Assembly: GCA_902796465.1 (NCBI GenBank)
Contig: CADBPK010000142.1
Coordinates: 1 to 12,983, forward strand
Direction: 5' to 3'
Source of the DNA: an uncultured Erysipelotrichaceae bacterium
GTDB taxonomy: Bacteria > Bacillota_I > Bacilli_A > Erysipelotrichales > Erysipelotrichaceae
Length of the DNA stretch: 12,983 nt
Shown: piece after piece, positions 1 through 6,484 of the stretch
Layout: each line of letters begins with the position of its first letter
Position numbering within the stretch: the stretch's first letter is position 1
Notes under the pieces: generated by a model
What the model was told of the DNA's origin: nothing
Databases searched by the model: none
What the model saw: only the letters and a program-made list of their open reading frames with translations
Made by a program: the position numbers and the translations under genes

Positions 1-1557
1 ACCGTATATACCGTCCTGCCCGCGGATCAGTTCAATCCTTTCAAGCTCTTTCAGAATACCGGATACAGTCATATGCTTCAGAACGGAATCCGTATTCTCC
101 CTGTTCTCGAGAATACGCCTGTAAATCCTGGATCTGACGACCAGGGCAACGAATTCCACGAACGACTTCCCTGCCGAGGATTCATTACGGTATTCATTCG
201 AGAAAGGATCCAGATAATTCCTGTCCCCATGGAACAGTTTTTCTGTTTCATCCCTGATGGTATAGAGACTGAATGCATCCCTGGCAGCCATATTCTCAGA
301 TGTGATGATCATGAAATATCCGCACAGTCCGAGTTCCTTGTTTACCGCATCCTTTTTCATGGAAAATCCCTGAAGGATCCCGTGTTCATCGATCGTCAGG
401 TCAAAGTATTTCGTATCCCATAATCCGGGGCTGTATGCATGTCCGCATTTGCTTTTCAGATAGGTGGAGATCCGCCGGATCCGGATCTTGACTTCTTCCT
501 CATCCCTGTGGCGTACACGCGGACTGTAGAAAACATGGTAACTGAGTTCCCGTTCCGGGTCCTCATACATATGATCCCTGACTGTAATCCCATGCAGATC
601 ATAGGAACTCACAATATTCCTGCGGTTTCTTTCAAATGTCCCTTTCTGTTTCAGGATGATTTCCTCCGCCCGCGGATGGGAACTTCCGGAACGAATCAGG
701 ATCTGATATCCGTTTTCAACGGCATCGAGGATATTGTCCTTCCCGAAGCCTCTATCAAATACACAGGTTATATTCCGGTAACCGTATTCTTCCGCAGTGC
801 GGACAGCTGTTTCCACACGTGTATGTTCTCCGGTTCCGCCGGGAAACATGATCGGGAAGAGCGGGTCGGAATTGGATGCGTCATACGCAATGGCATAAGA
901 TACAGCTTCCCTGCGTTCCTCACCGGGAGAGCCCGGTTCGTTATCGCCGGATTCCTGATCCCGCATGGAAGTGCCGAAGAATATGCATACAGGCACTGTA
1001 TGGTCCCTGGATTTATTCCATAATTTAAGCGATTCTTCCGCTCCCTTTTCCCGCAAGCTTTTCAGGAATACCGCGATCTCCTGATCGCTGTACACATGCA
1101 TCTCCCTGCCTGCTGAGGGATGCTGGTAGGCATAATCCGAGTAATGCTGGCCTGCGCTGTTTTCACAGATCAGTGTGTAAGCCACAAGATCCATAAGTAA
1201 AGCCAGGTCTGCCGCGCCAACCTGTTGTCTGAGCAGTTCGCTGATACCGGATTCATGCATGATATGCTCGAACAGGATACAGGATCCGATGCGCAGACAG
1301 CTGCTGCGGTCCGCAGACAGCGATTCATCAAGAAGGTCTGTGCCGGAGAAATATTTCAGATAATTTTCGTTCGGCTGCATCATGTCCGGATCGTTTTTGG
1401 AAAGCTTTCCGATCATGACGCGTTTAGGAATATTGAATTTTCTTTCCGGTGAATAATCTCTCGCATATTCATAGCTGACGTATACCGTAGAGCCCTTTTT
1501 CCGCAGGGTGATCTTGCCCGGTACGTCAGGTATTTTCACCAGCCGATTCAGATACAT
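1..1557 (-). CDS. IS4/IS1634-like DDE transposase, partial (C-terminal end beyond window)
   Basis: An uninterrupted frame of 519 codons runs from an ATG at 1557 off the left edge. The start is supported by AAAGAGG five bases upstream. The sequence begins MYLNRLVKIPDVPGK, as in large transposases of this group. The second catalytic aspartate is D268 in VFDRGFGKD. The C-terminal signature Y432-x2-R435-x3-E439 (YTIRDETEK) supplies the glutamate and fits the YREK box. The segment SYAIAYDASNSDPLFP (D226) aligns with the conserved block following the first catalytic region. In relatives I recall, the first aspartate lies in a YD(S/G)TN motif; here that place reads IFFGTS, with G195. The product would cut and paste its own insertion sequence. 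Family assignment is confident; catalytic competence is uncertain. Confidence 0.85.
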   Translation of the reverse strand, partial: MYLNRLVKIPDVPGKITLRKKGSTVYVSYEYARDYSPERKFNIPKRVMIGKLSKNDPDMMQPNENYLKYFSGTDLLDESLSADRSSCLRIGSCILFEHIMHESGISELLRQQVGAADLALLMDLVAYTLICENSAGQHYSDYAYQHPSAGREMHVYSDQEIAVFLKSLREKGAEESLKLWNKSRDHTVPVCIFFGTSMRDQESGDNEPGSPGEERREAVSYAIAYDASNSDPLFPIMFPGGTGEHTRVETAVRTAEEYGYRNITCVFDRGFGKDNILDAVENGYQILIRSGSSHPRAEEIILKQKGTFERNRRNIVSSYDLHGITVRDHMYEDPERELSYHVFYSPRVRHRDEEEVKIRIRRISTYLKSKCGHAYSPGLWDTKYFDLTIDEHGILQGFSMKKDAVNKELGLCGYFMIITSENMAARDAFSLYTIRDETEKLFHGDRNYLDPFSNEYRNESSAGKSFVEFVALVVRSRIYRRILENRENTDSVLKHMTVSGILKELERIELIRGQDGIYG

Positions 1558-1617
1558 CAAAGCCTCTTTCTAATCGAAATTATTCCATGTGTATTGAGTG
1601 TAACTTACTTCATTTAC

Positions 1618-1646
1618 ATGATAGCATATTCCACCCTTTCAAACAA
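1618..1646 (-). promoter_or_regulatory. Promoter of the transposase gene
   Basis: Reading the minus strand, TTGTTT (1646-1641), a 17-base spacer and TATCAT (1623-1618) preceded by TGC form an extended -10 promoter. The expected transcript starts near 1611, about 54 bases before the ATG at 1557. Confidence 0.55.
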
Positions 1647-1701
1647 TGATAAACGGCTATTATTACCCAATATTTCATCGTTTTTACACTTCTGTTTTTT
1701 T

Positions 1702-1750
1702 GAGTGACACTCTTACGTTTTTCATTGTCTTTTCTTTTTTGACAGTGTCA
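1702..1750. repeat. Paired short palindromes in AT-rich DNA
   Basis: GAGTGACACTC (1702-1712) is palindromic around its central base, and GACAGTGTC (1741-1749) is a second palindrome. Together they contain the inverted pair TGACACT (1705-1711) and AGTGTCA (1744-1750), separated by a T-rich stretch. They could be an insertion-sequence end, a hairpin or protein-binding sites. None of these can be decided from this sequence. Confidence 0.35.
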
Positions 1751-1764
1751 TACGGATAAGATGG

Positions 1765-1806
1765 AAAAAGCATAAGAAAAGACATCTTTCCGGCTGGAAA
1801 AATGTC
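1765..1806 (-). terminator. Terminator of the EIIB / phosphoesterase-kinase / oxidoreductase operon
   Basis: On the minus strand, GACAT-T-TTTCC pairs with GGAAA-G-ATGTC (10 base pairs with one mismatch, loop AGCC), followed by TTTTCTTATGCTTTTT. It lies 20 bases after the oxidoreductase stop codon. Confidence 0.7.
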
Positions 1807-1825
1807 CCTTTTGATGTCTGCGTGA

Positions 1826-3265
1826 TCAGCCGATCCCCTTGGTAAACGGCGGTACTTTGGTGCCGCTCACACCGGCCAGCGCTTTGACGATCAGTTCATG
1901 GTCCTTGCCTTCATGCAGGCCGCTGACCTGTACTACTGCCGCGATCTTTCCCTTGACATACAGCGGGAAAGCGCCGCCGCTGATCAGATGGATACCGTCA
2001 TTGATCCATTTGGAATAGGAACGGTCCATCATGTATTTTGCATAGACCCAGGCGCTGCTGTGACCGCTGTCCAGCACACTCTGTTTCTTTCCGTCCATAT
2101 ACTTCAGATTGGATGCCTTCTTACCGTCCATGACATACTGGAACACAGTCAGGTCATCACTGCAGCGGTCGATACGTACCGCGATGGGGCCATCGTATTT
2201 CTGTACCTCCTTGATAATGGCTTTTCCGAAGATCAACGCGTCTTCGTTTGTGAACGTGTCCATGGACAGGAGTTTCTCCTGGGTTTCCAGCACTTCCAGA
2301 TCAGAAGTATTGTATTTCGTGAACTGTTCGCGTATCCTGTCGAGAATATGCGCTTCCCTCTCCATTGCGGCATACGGATGGATATCGCTCTCCGCTTTTC
2401 CTGCCCGGAGCAGTTCATCGAAATGATGGATCTCCGAATAGAAATCATCATTCTCATACGGTACGGTGACTTCTTCATCTGTTCCGTTTTTATGGATGAT
2501 AAACGTCTGCGGCCTGTGCAGGTCAATGATCGTGACCGATCCTTCTGTACCGGTCAGTTCCGCATTGCGTGGCGCAGTCCTGTCAAAAGCCACTTCCATT
2601 TCCGCTGTTCCGTTGTCAAACCGCATCCGGCTGTCCACATACCAGTCGACACCGCCGAAATAGTTCGAATATGTCTGAATGAATCGCGGCTCCCCTTCCA
2701 GCAGGTCATCGATCAGGCTGGCGCAATAGATGCCGCTGTCGAGCAGCGCGCCGCCGTCCTTCCCGCTTGTATGATAGCTCTTTCCGACAGCTTCCTTCGG
2801 GATCGTAAAGCAGATCTTCGTATATACGTTTTCAAGTTCTCCGATCACGCCTTCCGCAAGTCTTTTCTTCAGTTCCGCGTAAGCCGGCAGAAAGCGCGGC
2901 TTCATGGCTTCCATGAACAGCGTATTATGCTCCTTCGCACAGGCGGAGATCTGTTTCATTTCCGCTTCGTTTAAAGCTGCCGGTTTTTCACTCAATACAG
3001 CTATGCCTTTCTCCAGTGCTTTCAGTGCCCATTCTTTATGAAGTCCATGAGGCAGAGCAATGTAAACAGCATCTACATCCGGATCCGCCAGCATGTTTTC
3101 GTGTCCGACATATGTCTTCTCACACGGAAACTCCTTTTGGAAAGCGTCCAGTTTTTCCTGCGACCTGCCGCTGATGGCATATAAAACAGCGTCTTCCTCA
3201 TACTGCAGGCTTTTCGCAAAGCGATGGGCTATATTTCCGGCCCCGAGAATTCCCCAGCGTATCAT
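1826..3265 (-). CDS. Gfo/Idh/MocA-family oxidoreductase fused to a UPF0303 (haem-degrading-like) domain
   Basis: The 479-residue product has two parts. Residues 1 to about 315 are a NAD(P)-dependent Gfo/Idh/MocA dehydrogenase: Rossmann glycines in GILGAGNIA (5-13), the cofactor/catalytic EKP at 93-95, and GGALLDSGIY (171-180) with D176. Such enzymes oxidise or reduce sugar and cyclitol hydroxyls; the substrate is unknown. Residues from about 322 to 465 match UPF0303/YBR137W-type proteins (DUF336-related), with GHSS (401-404), GGAFPL (430-435) and VSGL (447-450). UPF0303 proteins are normally stand-alone and about 160 residues long, so this is a fusion on one open frame with no stop or shift at the junction. 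The start is supported by a purine-rich site (GGAAGGAAAAGG). It is the last gene of the operon, 71 bases after the phosphoesterase gene. The domain calls are firm; the joint function is unknown. Confidence 0.88.
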   Translation of the reverse strand: MIRWGILGAGNIAHRFAKSLQYEEDAVLYAISGRSQEKLDAFQKEFPCEKTYVGHENMLADPDVDAVYIALPHGLHKEWALKALEKGIAVLSEKPAALNEAEMKQISACAKEHNTLFMEAMKPRFLPAYAELKKRLAEGVIGELENVYTKICFTIPKEAVGKSYHTSGKDGGALLDSGIYCASLIDDLLEGEPRFIQTYSNYFGGVDWYVDSRMRFDNGTAEMEVAFDRTAPRNAELTGTEGSVTIIDLHRPQTFIIHKNGTDEEVTVPYENDDFYSEIHHFDELLRAGKAESDIHPYAAMEREAHILDRIREQFTKYNTSDLEVLETQEKLLSMDTFTNEDALIFGKAIIKEVQKYDGPIAVRIDRCSDDLTVFQYVMDGKKASNLKYMDGKKQSVLDSGHSSAWVYAKYMMDRSYSKWINDGIHLISGGAFPLYVKGKIAAVVQVSGLHEGKDHELIVKALAGVSGTKVPPFTKGIG

Positions 3266-3290
3266 ATTTTTCCTTTTCCTTCCTGTTATG

Positions 3291-3321
3291 AAAAATCATT
3301 CCCGCAGAGGAAATGATTTCT
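3291..3321 (-). other. Intercistronic hairpin between phosphoesterase-kinase and oxidoreductase genes
   Basis: On the minus strand AGAAATCATT and AATGATTTTT form a ten-base-pair stem with one wobble pair around an 11-base loop, in the 71-base gap. The stem is AT-rich and its T tract lies inside the stem, so it is a weak terminator at best. It may act as an mRNA processing or attenuation element that lowers expression of the last gene. Confidence 0.35.
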
Positions 3322-3336
3322 GTGCAAAAAAAGCTG

Positions 3337-4749
3337 TTACTGTGCTTCCGGACTGACGGTCCTGACCGAAACAAAACCTTCGCCCTCATCCGGCATTTCA
3401 AATTTGCCTTTTTCGTATTCATAGAATATGATCAGCTGCTGCTCATTTCCCAGCATATGGCGGACCATTTCATCTGTCGGCGAAAGAACGATGCATTCAA
3501 CCGGCGTGTCGGTGACTTCCCGTACAGCCGCAAGGAAGAACTGCCGGTCTTCTTTTTTCAGCATCTGGTGTTCCAGAACGATCGTCTCATTCTTTTCCGC
3601 GCTGCGGATCCTGTTTTTCAGGTCCTCGGCGCAGTAATGCTGGGCATTAAAAGCGATCTGTTCGATTTCATCATTCGTTTCAGCCTGATAGACATGCTGG
3701 GAAAATGTGCTGATCTTAACATGTGTGGCTCCCGGTAAATGATCCCGGATATAAATGCTTTTGCCGGAGAATGCCGGTCCGATGACAAATACGATTCTCA
3801 TTTTTTCCTCCGATTCAATCAAGCTCTTCTCAATAATCTGTGTTTCCATGATCGTTACAACGCGTTCTTTTCTTTCAGGATCAAGCAGGGTGATATCATA
3901 GTACGGCGCTTCGTGCTTCGTGAGAGTACCCCATGGCATGACGTCTTTGATCTTCCCCATCAGCGGTTCTCCCTTATACTCAAAGAGCACGAAATCCCCT
4001 CTCATGTATTTCGGTACGCCAAGCATGGTTTCGCTGTCATGGATCGCACTCCCGATCTTCATGATCCGTGAGAATACAATGCTGACTTTGGGGTTTACAT
4101 CGATGTTGTAATGATAATGCCCGCAGTACCAGTGTTTGAACCTGATCCTGTGATAGACTTCTTCAAGACAGTCCGTAGCAGGATCGGGTTTGTAAGTTCC
4201 CTTTTTGACGATCTCCTGCAGGGAAGTCGGCAGACAATGCGTGATGACATAGTCCACCTTGTAATTGTATTTTTTCAGATTTTCAAATCCGTATTCCTTT
4301 TCCTCTTCGGAAGGCACTTCTTCCGGCCACCAGTATTTTCCGATGACCCGGTCCGTATCCCCGACCGCCGGTCCTCTGTCATGCGAAGCTGCGCCGCCCA
4401 TGACATAGATAATATTGCCTTCAATATCAAACACCTCTCCGCGCATCAGGTGGAGGATCTTCGGACGGATTTCATGTACCTTCCCGCCGTTCCACTCCCT
4501 GACCGGAAACGCATTCAGACGGGGAAAACATTCATGGTTTCCGTCGGCGAACAGCGTCGTCCATGGACGCTTGCCCAGCCATTTCAGCCATTTGCGTTCT
4601 TTTCCGTCTTCTCTTTTATAATTCCAGATAAGACCGAAGTCGCCGCAGATGATCAGGTAATCTTTCTCCGTCATCTGTTTCGTGACCTGGTTATCCAGAA
4701 GTTTGCGGATATCGATAGATCCGTGGGTATCTCCAGTAACGTAGATCAT
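3337..4749 (-). CDS. Metallophosphoesterase fused to a divergent P-loop kinase-like domain
   Basis: The product has 470 residues. Residues 1 to about 235 are a calcineurin-like metallophosphoesterase with all the usual metal-ligand motifs: GDTHG (6-10), GD at 36-37, GNHE (70-73), H171 and GHYH (210-213). A middle segment (about 245-300) is rich in predicted beta strand. Residues 317-460 form a P-loop domain with Walker A GPAFSGKS (324-331), overall like AAA_33 or polynucleotide-kinase-type proteins. The aspartate usually found after the second strand (vxxDxxR) is not seen; the text there reads VKISTFSQ. The second-strand DxT element reads VLEHQ. The gene starts 21 bases after the EIIB-like stop, and its ribosome binding site is weak, suggesting translational coupling. 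The phosphoesterase fold is certain. Kinase activity and substrate are unknown. Confidence 0.85.
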   Translation of the reverse strand: MIYVTGDTHGSIDIRKLLDNQVTKQMTEKDYLIICGDFGLIWNYKREDGKERKWLKWLGKRPWTTLFADGNHECFPRLNAFPVREWNGGKVHEIRPKILHLMRGEVFDIEGNIIYVMGGAASHDRGPAVGDTDRVIGKYWWPEEVPSEEEKEYGFENLKKYNYKVDYVITHCLPTSLQEIVKKGTYKPDPATDCLEEVYHRIRFKHWYCGHYHYNIDVNPKVSIVFSRIMKIGSAIHDSETMLGVPKYMRGDFVLFEYKGEPLMGKIKDVMPWGTLTKHEAPYYDITLLDPERKERVVTIMETQIIEKSLIESEEKMRIVFVIGPAFSGKSIYIRDHLPGATHVKISTFSQHVYQAETNDEIEQIAFNAQHYCAEDLKNRIRSAEKNETIVLEHQMLKKEDRQFFLAAVREVTDTPVECIVLSPTDEMVRHMLGNEQQLIIFYEYEKGKFEMPDEGEGFVSVRTVSPEAQ

Positions 4750-4770
4750 ACAGATTCTCTGCCATTCTGA

Positions 4771-5175
4771 TTATTTGTTTTTTTCAGCCCATTCACGGTG
4801 ACTGACAAGCCGGGAAACACGCGGGATATACTCTTCACCCGGGAAGCAGATCAAGCCGCCCTTCCCGTCTGCGAGTTTGATGATATCTTCCGCGTCTGCG
4901 AGATACTGTGCCGCTGTCGGTTTGATAACGACCTTGAACGGAATAATATACAGCGGTATGTGGTATTCCCGTTTATCCGCCTTTACCTGCGGTTCGATAT
5001 GCGGCAGGATCATCGCAATGTCCACCTCATCCTGACGGTCATAAAGCTGATAAAACGGAATAAAAATAAAGGAAACCTGGTCCTGCAGTTTTTCCTTGAC
5101 TACGGACTGCGTCAGATGCCGTGAAAGAAAGCCTGAAGAGAAGCCTTCGCCGCAGCTGATTGCAATTTTCAACAT
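4771..5175 (-). CDS. Orphan PTS EIIB-like protein (lactose/cellobiose type)
   Basis: This 134-residue protein begins MLKIAISCGEGFSSGFL. C8 followed by a glycine- and serine-rich loop matches the phosphocysteine loop of lactose/cellobiose EIIB proteins, and VDIAMILPHIEPQV (about 52-65) matches their VDVVLLGPQV strand. A C-terminal extension (RVSRLVSHREWAEKNK) goes beyond the usual domain of about 100 residues. No EIIA or EIIC gene is nearby, so the protein may act as a phosphate-accepting regulator or sensor rather than as part of a local transporter. The ATG is preceded by AAGGGGG at a suitable distance. It is the first gene of the operon, read from the promoter at 5222. The fold is likely; the function is not established. 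Confidence 0.62.
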   Translation of the reverse strand: MLKIAISCGEGFSSGFLSRHLTQSVVKEKLQDQVSFIFIPFYQLYDRQDEVDIAMILPHIEPQVKADKREYHIPLYIIPFKVVIKPTAAQYLADAEDIIKLADGKGGLICFPGEEYIPRVSRLVSHREWAEKNK

Positions 5176-5221
5176 GATTCAGCCCCCTTTCCAGTTTGCC
5201 GAGGATACTAGTTTTTTTATT

Positions 5222-5250
5222 ATTATAGCAAATTTGCCATGTATATGCAG
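5222..5250 (-). promoter_or_regulatory. Promoter and possible operator of the EIIB-like operon
   Basis: On the minus strand TATAAT (5227-5222) is preceded by TGC, an extended -10 element; the -35 box (about 5245-5250, TGCATA-like) is poor. A perfect ten-base palindrome, GCAAATTTGC (5228-5237), abuts the -10 element and could be an operator. Further TTTGCC/GGCAAA copies lie at about 5196-5202 and 5270-5276. Confidence 0.55.
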
Positions 5251-5371
5251 TGGGTTATGTTTCCTGTCCGGCAAAATGAGAACCGTGGTTCCCCTTTCTT
5301 CACTCTCTTTATTTCGCGAAAATCTTAAACTTTTCTTTAGGGTTTATTATATGTTCATTGTTATTCATGCG

Positions 5372-5399
5372 TTCCCAGCAAATCAGTTTCTGCTACAAT
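5372..5399 (+). promoter_or_regulatory. Promoter of the first YdcF/DUF218 gene
   Basis: TTCCCA (5372-5377), a 16-base spacer and TACAAT (5394-5399), preceded by TGC, form an extended -10 promoter. Transcription would begin near 5406, which excludes starts upstream of it and supports the ATG at 5426. Confidence 0.5.
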
Positions 5400-5425
5400 G
5401 GAATGCAGACAGAGGATTGTATCAA

Positions 5426-6454
5426 ATGATGAACGGACAGTTTATGGAAGGACTTCATACATTCGGACCGATCGCATGCATTCTGTGGGCTCTGACAATT
5501 GCGGCAGTGCTGCACAGACCCCAGAGATATCTGAACTGCGTTCTTTTGCTTGGGTCCCTCCTTGTGACCTGGGTCATGCTTATCAGCATGCTGGACAATA
5601 ATCAGGAGATATTCCTGATGGCCTCGATCCTGATCCTTGTCCTTTTCCTCTTCCTGGTGCCGGTGCTGCTGATCATCAACGGCATACAGATGATCCGGAA
5701 AGAGTCATTCAGTCTTGCCCATATACTCTCCCTTGCACTGGGTGTCTTTGTGGGAATCGGCGAGATCGCAACGGTTGCCTATGTATTGGATATCTCCTCA
5801 TACATGCAGCTGCAGAAGGCAAGCTACTGGATCCTGTTTGTATCATTTACAGTCTTCTATTTCAGTTTTCTGATACTCAGCTTTGTGATGTATACCGTAT
5901 TTATCCAGATCATGCCGCATCGGATGAACTTCGATTATGTGATCATACACGGATGCGGGCTGCTGGACGGTGAACGGATGACAAAGCTGTTGTCCAACCG
6001 TGTTGATAAAGCGATCAGGATCTATAACAAATGCAAAGTCAAACCGATGATCATACCGAGCGGCGGCAAGGGTCCTGACGAAAAGATCAGCGAAGCGCAG
6101 GCGATGAAGAACTATTTACTGGAACACGGCATTCCGGAAGAACATATCATCATGGAAGACGGTTCCGCTACGACAAAAGAAAACCTGATCAATTCCAAAG
6201 CCATCATCGAATCCCGTGAAGGCGGTAAGAAAACAGCCCTTGTCTCCAGCAACTATCATATCTACCGCTGTCTGAGACTGGCCAGGGAAACCGGTCTGAA
6301 ATGCACCGGGATCGGCGCCGATGTCGCATTCTACTACTGGCCTTCCGCTTTGATCCGGGAATTCATTGCCGTATTCCTGACACCGAAGTTTCTCTTCTGG
6401 TCCCTGCTCGGGTATCTCATATTCATTACCCCGGTCATGACTTACTTATTCTGA
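5426..6454 (+). CDS. Membrane-anchored YdcF/DUF218 (SanA-like) family protein, copy 1
   Basis: From the chosen ATG the protein has 342 residues. The N-terminal part carries about five hydrophobic segments (13-30, 36-55, 62-88, 97-120, 133-162). A DUF218 domain follows at about 168-315, with GCG (176-178), SGGKGPDE (212-219), the E-D-x-S-x-x-T-x-E-N box (244-253) and NYHIYR (276-281). A last hydrophobic segment ends the protein. DUF218 proteins are linked to envelope maintenance; their reaction is unknown. The frame stays open upstream to 5096, but that part is antisense to the EIIB-like gene and precedes the promoter. The start at 5426 follows AGAGGA (5411-5416) by nine bases. An alternative ATG at 5351 has a poorer site. 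It is a paralogue of the gene at 8805-10019, with one N-terminal hydrophobic segment fewer. Confidence 0.83.
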   Translation: MMNGQFMEGLHTFGPIACILWALTIAAVLHRPQRYLNCVLLLGSLLVTWVMLISMLDNNQEIFLMASILILVLFLFLVPVLLIINGIQMIRKESFSLAHILSLALGVFVGIGEIATVAYVLDISSYMQLQKASYWILFVSFTVFYFSFLILSFVMYTVFIQIMPHRMNFDYVIIHGCGLLDGERMTKLLSNRVDKAIRIYNKCKVKPMIIPSGGKGPDEKISEAQAMKNYLLEHGIPEEHIIMEDGSATTKENLINSKAIIESREGGKKTALVSSNYHIYRCLRLARETGLKCTGIGADVAFYYWPSALIREFIAVFLTPKFLFWSLLGYLIFITPVMTYLF

Positions 6455-6455
6455 A

Positions 6456-6484
6456 AAAGACACCGTCAGGTGTCTTTCGTTTTT
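6456..6484 (+). terminator. Bidirectional terminator between convergent YdcF and symporter genes
   Basis: AAAGACACC (6456-6464) and GGTGTCTTT (6469-6477) form a perfect nine-base-pair stem with loop GTCA. It is followed by CGTTTTT on the plus strand and by TTTTTC on the minus strand. It begins right after the YdcF stop and also serves the symporter, whose stop overlaps the T tract. Confidence 0.88.

Larger units (their letters stand above)
1..1750 (-). mobile_element. Insertion sequence, one end plus transposase (boundaries unresolved)
   Basis: The transposase gene and its promoter region form the promoter-proximal part of an insertion sequence. The outer boundary must lie between the promoter (1646) and the terminator of the neighbouring operon (about 1775). 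I could not identify the terminal inverted repeat, because the other end is outside the window. The short palindromic motifs at 1702-1750 are the only candidates seen. The end coordinate is therefore approximate. Confidence 0.35.

Noticed and set aside
439..1023. Open plus-strand frame of 194 codons
   Set aside because: It is antisense to the transposase, has no ribosome binding site and shows no recognisable protein features.
1898..2974. Long plus-strand open frame of 358 codons
   Set aside because: It lies fully opposite the oxidoreductase-UPF0303 gene, whose motifs are unmistakable. The plus-strand translation has no domain character.
3337..4749. Membership in a Pnkp/Hen1 RNA repair system
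   Set aside because: The domain order is reversed, no ligase domain or Hen1 gene is present, and key kinase residues are missing.
4111..4770. Plus-strand open frame of 219 codons
   Set aside because: It is antisense to the metallophosphoesterase domain and has no start signal.
5096..5425. N-terminal extension of YdcF copy 1
   Set aside because: The extension overlaps the EIIB-like gene on the other strand, precedes a good promoter and has no ribosome binding site. The ATG at 5426 has AGAGGA at nine bases.
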